Counted from the first letter of the stretch, positions 33,204 to 43,275 are shown. The stretch: 64,000 bases of DNA from Pseudomonadota bacterium (GCA_023411815.1 JAEYOJ010000095.1:12684-76683), one strand, 5' to 3'. Numbers and translations: made by a program. Notes: a model not told the origin generated them from the letters alone.

Positions 33204-33473
33204 CTAACGGCTGGATACGTGCGAATAATGGCTCGAATGGCTGGAGTGACTCGAATGACTTCTATGGCTGTAATGTGCGGCAACCAACTGCGAATCATCG
33301 CTGCTTTGGATGGCGTCGGTGAAGTAAAGTTTCTCGCTGCTATGCGGGGCCTTCAAGATGGGCGTTGTGTTTGCCGGAATGGGGCTGATGGCCGCATTAG
33401 CCGGATTACTCACGCCAAAGGCCGAGGCGCACATTCCCGCTACGAAGAAAAGCTTATAGATGAGCTTACGCAT
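33204..33473 (-). CDS. hxsA: His-Xaa-Ser repeat peptide precursor (HxsA-type)
   Basis: The 89-residue protein starts at ATG 33473 with GGGAGGGG upstream. A Sec signal peptide (MRKLIYKLFFVAGMCASAFG, cleavage probably after NPANA near residue 27) is followed by about 38 linker residues and a C-terminal tail of seven consecutive His-X-Ser triplets (X = Y, R, S, S, S, Y, V) ending in SR. It is the last gene of the hxsD-B-C-A operon, directly before a strong terminator. The two radical-SAM enzymes encoded upstream are the family-defined maturases for this repeat. Modification of the His and/or Ser residues before export is inferred. The chemical nature of the change is not known to me. Confidence 0.9.
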   Translation of the reverse strand: MRKLIYKLFFVAGMCASAFGVSNPANAAISPIPANTTPILKAPHSSEKLYFTDAIQSSDDSQLVAAHYSHRSHSSHSSHSSHYSHVSSR

Positions 33474-33540
33474 GTCCACCCCTCCCGGTGTCCTTAGAAA
33501 TTTTCCTACTGGTTCTCAGTATAACAGGTTTAAGATAAAA

Positions 33541-34677
33541 TCAAGCGATAGGATTGACGTGGCTGCTGATGGGGATCGCCGATGTGGAGAAGAAACCACA
33601 ACAGGCATCCTTGACCGAGCACGCGGCGCAAGTTTCGCCCCAGACATTTTTCCAAGATGATATCGACGCCCTCGAAAAAGGCCTGACATCTTCATGGCAA
33701 AGGCATAGCGGTGTATTATAGATGGAAACGTGCAGTCCTCTCATATGCAAAGCCAGCACAGCCTTACGTAACTGCTCTTTATATTCAATCGTGTCTATGT
33801 ATACATGCTCAATGTTTTCTCTCGCAATTCCATGTGTTTCCATCGACATAAATGCATAATGAGAACAGAAGGGGAAATACCTGTACATGTGTTCCGCGAA
33901 TTCAAGCAGTCTCGTATGGTTATCCCTCGTTATGACATGCCTGATTTCAATGCGGCATTGATTCCTTGCCAGATTATATATTCCCTCTTGCGTCTCGTTG
34001 TAGCTCCCCCTTCTCCCGACTATGTCGTCATGGATGGAGTCTATATCCGAATGGAGCGATACGCAAAATAAGTCATTCTCGGTAGCCGCCGAAGCGACTT
34101 TTTTCGCAAACGGCTCCGACGCGAATTTTTTGGCATTTGTCAGGATGCTAACTTGAGCTTCCGGGTGTTCCTCGTGGCATTTGCGGAGAATGGACAAGAA
34201 ATTCTCAGGAATCAAAGTCGGCTCGCCACCAGTGATACATATGTTTCCAACAGATTTTCCCTTGAGCAGATCCAATGTCCTAATTGCTGCCGTGGAAAGG
34301 GCGGGGTCATGTTTTTGGGGCGGCTGGGGACACATCTTACATAGGCAGTTGCAAGACTCTGTGAGCATCAAGCTGTTCTGATGCGAGCCTGTTTCCCAGA
34401 CGACGAGTATCTCTCCGTCGCCGGAGACGCTGACGATGTCTCCATGCTTGATTGCGGCGAGGTCTTCGGCACAGATGTCCCCCACCATATGCGGAAGGAA
34501 GAACTTGCCTTGTGGCGGTGCTGGCGAAAGGATGGCGAGATAACCCATGCACCCCAGGTCGAGTTTTTCGGTGACGAGTACCTTGTCGTGTCGCGCATAA
34601 AACGGAAGCCGTTCGGTTGTGACTTCGCCTATAGCCATGGGGAAAGATGATGAGGGTTGACCGGCGACTCTACGCAT
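33541..34677 (-). CDS. hxsC: Radical-SAM maturase HxsC
   Basis: The 378-residue protein carries the radical-SAM 4Fe-4S motif CNCLCKMC (CxxxCxxC, near residue 109), followed by TGGEPTLIP and a full TIM-barrel half. A C-terminal Cys cluster (LCLCHEDVRPF, TCAACSVKDACCGFF) suggests auxiliary cluster binding. Matching features define HxsC of the His-Xaa-Ser system. ATG 34677 overlaps the HxsB stop by eight bases; the next ATG (34638) lacks a ribosome binding site. The gene lies between hxsB and hxsA. It should act on the HxsA peptide in the cytoplasm together with HxsB. Confidence 0.92.
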   Translation of the reverse strand: MRRVAGQPSSSFPMAIGEVTTERLPFYARHDKVLVTEKLDLGCMGYLAILSPAPPQGKFFLPHMVGDICAEDLAAIKHGDIVSVSGDGEILVVWETGSHQNSLMLTESCNCLCKMCPQPPQKHDPALSTAAIRTLDLLKGKSVGNICITGGEPTLIPENFLSILRKCHEEHPEAQVSILTNAKKFASEPFAKKVASAATENDLFCVSLHSDIDSIHDDIVGRRGSYNETQEGIYNLARNQCRIEIRHVITRDNHTRLLEFAEHMYRYFPFCSHYAFMSMETHGIARENIEHVYIDTIEYKEQLRKAVLALHMRGLHVSIYNTPLCLCHEDVRPFSRASISSWKNVWGETCAACSVKDACCGFFSTSAIPISSHVNPIA

Positions 34678-36112
34678 TGCGCTCTACCGTGGAGGAACGG
34701 CTGATCCATCTCCAAATGGTGTTTTCCTCATCCTCCGACATGTCGGCCAATAAGGAAAATATATAATCAAATATTCCCTTGTGCTTAATACAGAAGGGCG
34801 TCCCCTCCATCTTCCGCGTCTCGTGCCCTGACTCCAGGTAGTTCCTCACTGGGTCGGTGCCGCAATATGCCTGATATGCGCAATACGCGCAGCTTGGCGT
34901 TACCTCCACGCATGCGTCCTTGATGATGCCTCGGAGCTTCGCGCCTCCGAAAATGGCCTTATAGGAATCGCGATGGACGTTTCCGAGATTGAAGTGAGAA
35001 TCTCCCATGCGAGCGAGCATTCTGGCTTCGTCGGATGGATAAACCGATCCATCGTAGTCATATATCGCGCCGCTGATCCCCGTCCCTGCCGGCGACTGAA
35101 GATCCACGAATCCTGTCGAAAATGGTGTCAGTATCCGCGAGAGGAGGATAGTGGCAAAGTATTCGGGGAAAAAGCGTTCCTTATTGATGGCAAAGATATG
35201 CCTCAGCGCTTCGGTGTATAATTCGACGAACTCATGCATGTCGTACCCGAGCAATTCGGCCTTTTCGGCGGCAAAGCCATAAGGGTTCAGCGAGCGTATA
35301 AATATGCCGTTGAACCCGAGTCCGATGTACTCTTCAATGATGGTCGGCATTTCCTTCAAGGAAAGGGCTGTCGTGGTCATCAGGGCATCGACGCCTTCTT
35401 CCCCGACAATTTCACGCGCAAGGGCCAAATTTCGGATGAACAGATCGTATGAGCTATCACCAATCCTCAGAACCCGGTTCTTGTCATGCAGCAGCTTCGG
35501 CCCGTCAAGCGAAGTGGAGATGCATACGTTATTGTCCCGGCAGAAAATCAACTGTTCCTTGGTGATCCCGACGAGGTTGGTGCAAAGGACGAAATGGAGA
35601 TCTTTGTCGGACTCCTTCCGCTTCTCCTTGGCGTACAGAACCGTTTCCCTGACCACATCCCAGTGCAAGGTGGGTTCTCCGCCTTGGAATTCAATCTTGA
35701 CTGCCTTCGATGGCGATTCAAAAACGGTGTCCACAATTTTATATGCCGTGGATACTGGCATATCGTATTTATGAGCATCCTGCTCGGCGCAAGATACTTG
35801 GCAATATTCGCATCGCTGGTTGCACCGCAGAGTGACAACCATCATGTGCAGGGACGTGAAGTCCCGCAGATAGGCCTTCCGCGAGCGATATTTCGCCGCT
35901 GCCTTCTGGATGGCGAAGAAATCCTCTTCTGTCCTCCTGAGGAAAAGGCGACTCTGTAGATCGAAATAGCTCACATTGTCCGGCTTTATCCTCCCGGAAA
36001 TGAGTTCTTCGAAGGTCTCCTGCGAGACAAAGAGGTAGTCTCCACATTCGTTGACCAGCAGGACGCGACCATTCGGGTGATATCTGAACTGGAACGGCAG
36101 GAGCCTATTCAT
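34670..36112 (-). CDS. hxsB: Radical-SAM maturase HxsB with SPASM-like tail
   Basis: The 480-residue protein starts with a short accessory domain (about 1-85, LLPFQFRYHPNGRVLLVNEC), then the radical-SAM core with CNQRCEYCQ near residue 97 and QGGEPTLHWD. It ends in a SPASM-like region with several Cys (ACVEVTPSCAYCAYQAYCGT and FCIKH), expected to bind auxiliary iron-sulfur clusters as in other peptide-modifying enzymes. Start ATG 36112 overlaps the hxsD stop (ATGA), and its stop overlaps hxsC. These features match HxsB. It belongs to the anSME/PqqE-like class of peptide maturases; the reaction on His-X-Ser repeats is unknown. Confidence 0.93.
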   Translation of the reverse strand: MNRLLPFQFRYHPNGRVLLVNECGDYLFVSQETFEELISGRIKPDNVSYFDLQSRLFLRRTEEDFFAIQKAAAKYRSRKAYLRDFTSLHMMVVTLRCNQRCEYCQVSCAEQDAHKYDMPVSTAYKIVDTVFESPSKAVKIEFQGGEPTLHWDVVRETVLYAKEKRKESDKDLHFVLCTNLVGITKEQLIFCRDNNVCISTSLDGPKLLHDKNRVLRIGDSSYDLFIRNLALAREIVGEEGVDALMTTTALSLKEMPTIIEEYIGLGFNGIFIRSLNPYGFAAEKAELLGYDMHEFVELYTEALRHIFAINKERFFPEYFATILLSRILTPFSTGFVDLQSPAGTGISGAIYDYDGSVYPSDEARMLARMGDSHFNLGNVHRDSYKAIFGGAKLRGIIKDACVEVTPSCAYCAYQAYCGTDPVRNYLESGHETRKMEGTPFCIKHKGIFDYIFSLLADMSEDEENTIWRWISRSSTVERNA

Positions 36113-36423
36113 TTCTTCTCAAGGGGGTAAAAAGCCTGCTCAACGATCATTTCTCGAAGTTTCCCGAACCTGTTTTGGAGGTCATGCCGGACTTGCTGCT
36201 CGATCAATTCATTGCAAAAGATTTTCACGATGTCCGCGTTGGCATCCTCGGCCTTCTTCGGCTGTATAGAGACTTCGAAATCGTATTCGCTGGCAGGCTG
36301 GATACCGATATAGTACCTATCCGTGAACTTGGAGGCAGCGGCGAAGACTGGCTCTCGCTCGAAGAACTCCTTGCTGAGCACGACCTTCCCGTTATCCTGC
36401 GATGATATCAATATACCCTTCAT
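36109..36423 (-). CDS. hxsD: HxsD small accessory protein
   Basis: This 104-residue protein is the first of the hxs genes. SKFTDRYYIGIQPASEYDFE and the C-terminal FGKLREMIVEQAFYPLEKK match the HxsD family pattern. It has no signal peptide or Cys cluster. It may bind the precursor leader or one of the maturases, which is inference. Stop and hxsB start share ATGA. The 37-bp gap from the endonuclease I stop suggests that gene could be in the same transcript. Confidence 0.88.
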   Translation of the reverse strand: MKGILISSQDNGKVVLSKEFFEREPVFAAASKFTDRYYIGIQPASEYDFEVSIQPKKAEDANADIVKIFCNELIEQQVRHDLQNRFGKLREMIVEQAFYPLEKK

Positions 36424-36460
36424 GACCGTTTTCCGTATGCTGACAAGGCGAAGTTGTCAA

Positions 36461-37216
36461 TCAATTCCAAAGTCGTAGCTTAAGGCATCGCGCCTTGGTC
36501 ACGTGGTTCTCGTTGCCTTGGATGGCCTCGATGCGTTTCGCTCTGGTGCATTCCCATGCACCCGGCGGGTACATCTTATCCCATGCGTCCATCAGCTTCT
36601 CGGTCGGCCTGCCCATGTTGTAGCGCGGATACGCGTCAGCCATGTACTTGTATGTCCGGGCGATCATTCCCCTGGCCGCTTCCGGCGGTTCTACCTTATT
36701 GCCTTCGATCTTCATGGCGCATGTCCCGAATGTGTTCGCCACGCCCGGCAACATGGTGAAATTGTAATTCTGCCTGACGGCGTTCACGGCTCCAATGGCC
36801 GGAGCGAGGTTGTGCATGTCGGCCTGCATGTGCCGGTATTCCATGTTGACCTTCTCGGCGCACTTGCGTCCCCGGAAGGCATTTCCCCGGTTATCGACGC
36901 ATAGGGGATCTCCATCGCGCCATTCCGAGAAGGCACGGCCGAAGTTTTCCGCCGGGACGATATGCTCCCATTCGATCTTCTCGGCTCGTTTCTGATGGCT
37001 GAGTGTGATGAAGCCAGCAGGTAACGTCACGTACCCACGCTCGTCATACAGAGCCCCGCAATACACGGTGATCCGGTGGTCGGCATAGACCTGAGCGAGG
37101 TTCCTCTTCGCCCGACTGAATGAATCATTAGATGTGTTCCCGGCGACATTTGCAGTTCCGATCAAAGCCAGAATCAGGATGAAGGTTGCTACGAAGATAT
37201 TATGAGTGCGCTTCAT
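36461..37216 (-). CDS. Secreted endonuclease I family protein
   Basis: This 251-residue protein has a signal peptide (MKRTHNIFVATFILILALIG...NVAG, about 1-26) and the endonuclease I fold: EKIEWEHIVPAENFGRAF with its His-Glu metal site, HMQADMHNLAPAIGAVNAVR, NYNFTML, CAMKIEGNKVEPPEAARGMI and MGRPTEKLMDAWDKMYPP. Family members are periplasmic or extracellular nonspecific nucleases. ATG 37216 is chosen for the signal peptide, although its ribosome binding site is weak. It is immediately upstream of hxsD in the same direction. Whether it is functionally linked with the Hxs product is unknown. Confidence 0.9.
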   Translation of the reverse strand: MKRTHNIFVATFILILALIGTANVAGNTSNDSFSRAKRNLAQVYADHRITVYCGALYDERGYVTLPAGFITLSHQKRAEKIEWEHIVPAENFGRAFSEWRDGDPLCVDNRGNAFRGRKCAEKVNMEYRHMQADMHNLAPAIGAVNAVRQNYNFTMLPGVANTFGTCAMKIEGNKVEPPEAARGMIARTYKYMADAYPRYNMGRPTEKLMDAWDKMYPPGAWECTRAKRIEAIQGNENHVTKARCLKLRLWN

Positions 37217-37289
37217 GTGGCGGAGTTTATCCTGGTAGTACGATGAGGACAAGCCGAGGAATGGTCAATTAGAGGGCGATGCGACGGAT

Positions 37290-38012
37290 ATGGACGACTC
37301 CACGGGAGAATTCCGGCGCAGCCAGAACTGGATCGGCGGTACGCGGCCGGGCAACGCGGCCTTTGTGCCACCTCCGCCGCATAAGGTTCTGGAGTGTCTC
37401 GGGGATCTCGAACTGTTTCTGCATGATACGCCCAAACCCACGCCTGCGCTGCTCAAGGCGGCTCTGGCCCATGTGCAGTTCGAGACCATCCATCCCTTTC
37501 TCGACGGAAACGGCCGGCTCGGTCGCCTGCTGATCACCTTGCTTTTATGCGAACACAAAGTCCTGAGAGAGCCGATGCTCTACTTAAGCCTCTATTTCAA
37601 GACGCACCGGCAGCACTACTACGAACTGCTCAATACCGTGCGTCTTACCGGCGACTGGGAAGCCTGGCTGGATTTTTTCGCCGAGGCGGTTATCGTCACT
37701 GCCGCCCAGGCGGTGGACACGGCTCAACAACTGTTGCGCGTGGCGGATCAGGATCGGGAGAAAATAGAACGTCTGGGCCGGGCGGCCCCTTCCGCGCTGA
37801 CGGTCCACAAGGTGCTGTTGCAACAGCCCATCGCCACGGCAGGTTTTTTGGCAGGGCACACGGGCATCACCCCGGCCACCGTCAACAAGAGCCTGGCGCA
37901 TCTCGCCGCGCTTGGAATTGTCCGAGAGTTGACGCAGCAAAAACGCAATCGGATCTTCAGCTACGCACGCTACATCGACATCATGAACCAGGGCCTGGAC
38001 AGCCCACCATGA
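37290..38012 (+). pseudogene. Fic-domain protein truncated at its N-terminus
   Basis: The frame encodes about 240 residues including the complete Fic active-site motif HPFLDGNGRLGR and preceding GEFRRSQNWIGGTRPGNAAF. A C-terminal winged-helix domain follows (ITPATVNKSLAHLAALGIV, KRNRIFSYARYIDIM). Typical members have a further 100 or more N-terminal residues, often including the inhibitory helix. Those are absent, and sequence upstream of 37285 belongs to the endonuclease region. AMP transfer by the remaining domain is possible if a start such as ATG 37290 is used, but no ribosome binding site is seen. Confidence 0.8.
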
Positions 38013-38086
38013 ACCATGCTTCCGGCTAAACGTCAGTCAAGCCACAAATATGGTTACATAAATTTCGCTTACGATAAAATAGAGAT

Positions 38087-38116
38087 AGGGTGTGCAGTAG
38101 TACTCCCACACACCCT
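38087..38116 (-). terminator. Terminator for the 213-residue gene
   Basis: AGGGTGTG/CACACCCT arms are followed on the minus strand by ATCTCTATTTTATCG, 22 bp past the stop of the minus-strand gene at 38138. Confidence 0.55.
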
Positions 38117-38137
38117 AACCCAGCTCATGTATCTCCT

Positions 38138-38779
38138 TTATGCAGGTTTTTCCTTAATGTTTTTGATGATTGCATGAGCTTCTTTGGTTGAGAGAGAATT
38201 GATGTCTTTGTTAAACATATCCTTCGCTATGTTTTGGATATCTTTATCGTTTATCCCACGGGCCGAAGATAGGTTCTTTATAAACGACATTTGCTTAGGG
38301 CTGATTTGATTAGGATGAGAGGCTGAATGCGATTCTGGCAAAGACTCTCGTTCAATAACTGTGAAGTCCACATCGATAGCTGATGTATCATACACGTCAT
38401 CTAGATTAAGGGCTGATTTGATGTTAAAAGCATCGTAAAGAGCCCTGGCTTTAGCTCTAGTTGAGGCAATTCTTATGTAATGCGCAGAACATCCCTTTGG
38501 GGTGTTTGTCGGATTGGCGTCCCCAATATCAGAGAACTCCCTTCCATCTGCAGTCAAAACAACAGCTTCACAAATAGCCGTATCATTGTTATCTGGCGAT
38601 GGATATTGAATAATTTGAGACTTGAGCTTGACAAGGCCATTTTGATGTGCGTAATCGATTACACCTTCATATGTTGCGATATCTCTTCCTTTAATTTTCA
38701 TAAGTGATGATGCTTTGATTTTGGGTTTGTCTTGAACTTCGGAAATATTGTTCTTCTTTTCTTTCTTTACATTGCTCAT
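38138..38779 (-). CDS. Probable ssDNA-handling protein of the element
   Basis: This 213-residue AT-rich protein has a pattern VVLTADGREFSDIGDANPTN...HYIRIASTRAKARALYDAFN (about 75-125), the segment seen in Rad52/Sak-like and related phage or plasmid ssDNA proteins. A C-terminal helical module follows (ISPKQMSFIKNLSSARGI...STKEAHAIIKNIKE), common in phage recombination proteins. The N-terminal 25 residues are Lys/Glu-rich. No ribosome binding site stands out at ATG 38779. It precedes no other gene in the transcript except the terminator. The assignment rests on motif pattern only. Confidence 0.6.
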   Translation of the reverse strand: MSNVKKEKKNNISEVQDKPKIKASSLMKIKGRDIATYEGVIDYAHQNGLVKLKSQIIQYPSPDNNDTAICEAVVLTADGREFSDIGDANPTNTPKGCSAHYIRIASTRAKARALYDAFNIKSALNLDDVYDTSAIDVDFTVIERESLPESHSASHPNQISPKQMSFIKNLSSARGINDKDIQNIAKDMFNKDINSLSTKEAHAIIKNIKEKPA

Positions 38780-38844
38780 TACAGATACCTTTTGCTTATC
38801 ATCGTTTACAGGTTTTGATTTGAATCAATTTAAGTTGTTGTGAA

Positions 38845-39504
38845 TCAGTGTATATTGTTAATTTGGGGAAATGTGTTGTATACTTTAGGATGGATGGGAT
38901 GGTCCTGCGGGATACGTGAAGAACCGAACTCTCTTGTTCTGAACGGAGCATAGTTTTTGGTTGAAGTTTTAGCCAAGTAGCTCGCCCAATGAAAACACTG
39001 GTTAAACAAATCTGGAAAGTTGTCATCATTTCTTCTGATCATAATACCGTTTGACTGGAATTTTCCTGATCTTGATTTGTTGCAATAGTTGATAAGTCCT
39101 GGCTGGCTAACCCCACATTTACGGTTCCACATGTCTTCTGCTTGTTGTAGTATGTGATAGTAACTTTGAACCTTGTTCCCATCTAGTAACAATATGCAGT
39201 GATAGTGTTGATGTTTCTCGCGTGATTGTTCTCTAACCCACACATATACAGGATCTAATCCTTTGCGTTTATAGAGCTTTATAAAGTCAGCAAGAAACTT
39301 GGAGAACGTTTGATTAGAGATGTCATTGTACTGCTCAGATGGAAAACGTACATCGAATCTGATAAATAGAACTTTGTTATGTTTAGAAATATAGAAGATA
39401 AACAAGTCCAGAATGCGTTGAAGTATGTCTTGGTAGCATCCTTGACACCTTGACTCGTCAACCTGGATATTAAATCCTTGATAGATATTGGTTTCGACAA
39501 TCAT
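38845..39504 (-). CDS. Inovirus Gp2/YagK-YfjJ-type replication protein
   Basis: The 219-residue protein has an HUH-like core EKHQHYHCILLLDGNKVQSY (about 110-130) preceded by FIRFDVRFPSEQYND, the pattern of inovirus Gp2-type and YagK/YfjJ domain proteins, which nick DNA at rolling-circle origins or act in satellites. The C-terminus is basic. It is strongly AT-rich. It starts next to an AT-rich noncoding region with short direct repeats that may be its origin. Confidence 0.78.
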   Translation of the reverse strand: MIVETNIYQGFNIQVDESRCQGCYQDILQRILDLFIFYISKHNKVLFIRFDVRFPSEQYNDISNQTFSKFLADFIKLYKRKGLDPVYVWVREQSREKHQHYHCILLLDGNKVQSYYHILQQAEDMWNRKCGVSQPGLINYCNKSRSGKFQSNGIMIRRNDDNFPDLFNQCFHWASYLAKTSTKNYAPFRTREFGSSRIPQDHPIHPKVYNTFPQINNIH

Positions 39505-39969
39505 ACTTAACCTCGTTTAAAGTTATCTTTTTTGTGGTTAATCTCTATGTGATCATAAGTGGAATAGTCATCAATTCGTATTGAGCATCTCATTTATAAT
39601 TTAAGCAACACTCTTGGAGTATATGTTAGATATGAGAATGGATGTTGTGTTGCATGCTATGTTGTATGGGAATTAGATTTTGTTATATGCTGAGTTGATC
39701 CTATTATGTATTAATCGGTTTTTATGCGCCAATCGGCTTTATTATTAACTAGATTCTATTATGTTAACTAGATTATTAATTAGATATTACCTCTGACCTA
39801 GTAATCATGATGTAAGAATAGTAACTAAAATTCTGATCAATTGCACACTATTGTGATTCAACTCACTATATTATAGTGTCTGAATTAATATTTTATATTC
39901 TATTTGATTTGCTTACTATGCAGTGCAGGTTGCACTTGATGGCTGAATAGACAGCTTCGGACATCAATA
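39505..39969. other. AT-rich region with short direct repeats, possible origin
   Basis: Very AT-rich noncoding DNA directly upstream of the Gp2-like gene. It contains TTAACTAGATT at 39745-39755 and 39764-39774, and TTAATTAGATA at 39776-39786, plus two AATCGG copies around 39713-39737. The pattern suits a replication origin or control region for the adjacent replication protein. Confidence 0.4.
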
Positions 39970-40956
39970 TCATGAGGCGACTGCCTCGGACGTCAGGCAC
40001 TGGTCTTTCTGGACGATCAACCACGTATCATTTCGGCCAACAAAGCCTCCTACAAAACGCTCAGGGACAGGAAGGCCAAGAATCAAGGTCTGGATACTGG
40101 ACTGGGCGGCTCCGAGGGCGGACTCCCCGCCGCAAGGCATGACGTGGCCAAAGCTGCACACTCTGCCGCTTGGCTGGCAATCGTCGTGTAGACCTCCGCC
40201 GTTTAGTGCCAATCGACAGTGGAGACCTCGGGCGAATTGATGGCGAGGTGCTCGGGCTGTCCGGTTAAGGGGTAAGCAAAAAATCCAAAATCTCAATAGG
40301 ATGCAGTATGGGGAGGGCTATCTGGAGAGCGAGCGGCCTTGGAAGGAGATCCTGATCAGTTTTATCGGTCACGAAATGCGAATGTCGTCCAGGCTTCACC
40401 AACAGGAACAGGCTTACTCTGTCATTCCTGGGGCACAAAGTGAGGGGCAGTCCAGGGGCGTTCCATCCTTTCTTGGTGCTCCGAAGCCGGTCGTGGAAAT
40501 GCCAACTCCACGCGACACAGGCTCCTGCGGAAGCGCGCTCACCTTCAGACAACGGAAGATTTCTCAGAAGTGCCTTCACCAAATTGCAACGTTTCAGCAC
40601 AAGGGCAAAGTGATTGTCTGTATCGAAGCTCTGTTCAGGTTTTGACTTCAGAACAGGCAGCGAAGGGAGCGGCTGCCGTTGCCAGGGTTGTCCGTTTGAC
40701 CAAAAAAATGAAGGTAGCGCCGCCCTTTGAAAAGATTCGTGTGCGTTTTTTGGTGGGTCTACATCAAGGGGTCAAGGGTGCCGAGTAGGGATAAGGACGA
40801 GAAAAAGAAAAAGTGAATGAGTTTTGTCGACTTTTGTCACGGAAATGAGGAAATATTTTTCCGTTTTTTGCGTTATGCGGGCGTATTTTTCATGCAAGAT
40901 TTACTCCATTGTTGAATGCTGATTTCCTAATCCCTCCTGCCCTTTCATCTCAAAAA
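39970..40956. other. Gene-poor, compositionally distinct stretch
   Basis: GC-richer than the adjacent AT-rich DNA, with several overlapping frames of 70-115 residues on both strands, none with recognised domains or ribosome binding sites. I read it as degenerate mobile-element sequence. The last 100 bp (40850-40950) are AT-rich and probably belong to the attachment region. Confidence 0.35.
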
Positions 40957-40978
40957 CTGGCACACAACTGGCACAAAG
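40957..40978. repeat. Tandem 11-bp repeat, probable integrase arm sites (right end)
   Basis: CTGGCACACAA and CTGGCACAAAG head to tail, about 106 bp from the right attachment core; same class as 20634-20655 and 5228-5249. Confidence 0.6.
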
Positions 40979-41002
40979 TTGCTTCGCGTTCTGAGCGCCA
41001 AA

Positions 41003-41039
41003 AGAGAAGGGCTTACGAACCCCTCGTAAGCCCTTCTCT
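41003..41039 (-). terminator. Terminator of the reconstituted tRNA-Ala
   Basis: Perfect 16-base arms AGAGAAGGGCTTACGA/TCGTAAGCCCTTCTCT with a five-base loop, 15 bp beyond the tRNA 3' end on its strand. It is carried by the element, replacing the original terminator at 20424-20455. Confidence 0.8.
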
Positions 41040-41053
41040 TAGTAGATTTTTTC

Positions 41054-41129
<76 letters not shown>

Positions 41130-41292
41130 ACGCCGTTGGAGGAAGCGAAAATAGCCAAATTGTCCTGAAAGTCAATCGGGAATAATGCCGGGCAAAAATT
41201 ATTTTCTCCGGAAGCGGAGGAGGGCGGTCGTACGTTGCCTCGCGCCGCGTCTTGTCCTACAACGCTGGAAGCTCTAGTCGTCCGGAGGCGCG

Positions 41293-42280
<988 letters not shown>

Positions 42281-42291
<11 letters not shown>

Positions 42292-43156
42292 CAACATCGC
42301 CGCTGAATTCGTCTTCAGGAGGCCCACGCGCGCCGCTTACCTCTTCTCGCGCTACGGCATGCTCATCGCTGGGCTCGTGCTGGTGGGCGGCATATCCCTG
42401 GCGGCCATCCTGGCGCCCTGGCTCGCGCCGCACGATCCCTCGCAGCTGAACGTGGATTCCATTCTGCTGCCGCCGCTGTCGCCCGACCATCTGCTGGGCA
42501 CCGATGCCCTGGGCCGCGACGTGCTGTCGCGCCTGCTGTGGGGTGGGCGCATCTCGCTGTGGGTCGGCTTCGTGGCCGTCGGGCTGTCCGTGTCCATCGG
42601 CCTGGTGCTGGGGCTCATCGCCGGCTACAACGGCGGCCTGGTGGACGAGATCGTCATGCGCGGCGTGGACGTCATGCTCTGCTTCCCGTCCTTCTTCCTC
42701 ATTCTGGCCGTCATCGCTTTTCTGGAGCCCAGCCTGTTCAACATCATGGTCGTCATCGGCCTGACCTCCTGGATGGGCGTGGCGCGCCTGGTGCGCGCCG
42801 AGACGCTGACCCTCAAGCGCCGCGACTACGTGCAGGCCGCGCGCGTGTCCGGGGCCGGGCCGCTGCGCATCCTGTTCATCCACATCCTGCCCAACGCCCT
42901 GGCGCCCGTGCTCGTGTCCGCGACCCTGGGCGTGGCCGGGGCCATCCTCGTGGAATCCTCCCTGTCCTTCCTGGGCCTCGGCGTGCAGCCGCCCACCCCG
43001 AGCTGGGGCAACATGCTTCTGGAGGGTAAGGAAGTCCTGGAGATCGCGCCCTGGCTGTCCATACTGCCAGGCCTGACCATCCTGTTCACCGTGCTCGGCT
43101 ACAACCTGCTGGGCGAATCCCTGCGCGACCTGTTCGACCCGCGTCTGCGCCAGTAG
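42281..43156 (+). CDS. Peptide-type ABC transporter permease (DppC-like)
   Basis: The 291-residue permease is the partner of the gene at 41293. It has an OppC-type N-terminal segment (LAPWLAPHDPSQLNVDSILL, HLLGTDALGRDVLSRLLWGG), six helices and the EAA loop ETLTLKRRDYVQAARVSGAG. Start GTG 42281 lies inside the preceding gene, indicating translational coupling. It ends 42 bp before a pair of strong hairpins. Together with the first permease it forms the membrane channel of an ABC importer. Confidence 0.93.
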
Positions 43157-43197
43157 CGCCGCACAGCAAAGAGCAAAGAAGGATATGCCTCCGGCGG

Positions 43198-43275
43198 CCG
43201 GGGGGAATCATTCCCCCCGGACCCCCGCATTTGCGTAAGCGCGGTTGCCGACGTGGGAATGTCGGCAACCGCGCT
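43198..43275. terminator. Two perfect hairpins after the permease genes
   Basis: CCGGGGGG-AATCATT-CCCCCCGG-type palindrome (43198-43220) and a longer one with 15-base arms AGCGCGGTTGCCGAC/GTCGGCAACCGCGCT (43238-43275). Termination of the permease operon is likely; the first belongs to a recurrent hairpin family in this window. Confidence 0.7.

Noticed and set aside
39970..40645. Overlapping frames of 108-114 codons on both strands
   Set aside because: No domain, no ribosome binding site, mutually exclusive; best read as degenerate sequence.
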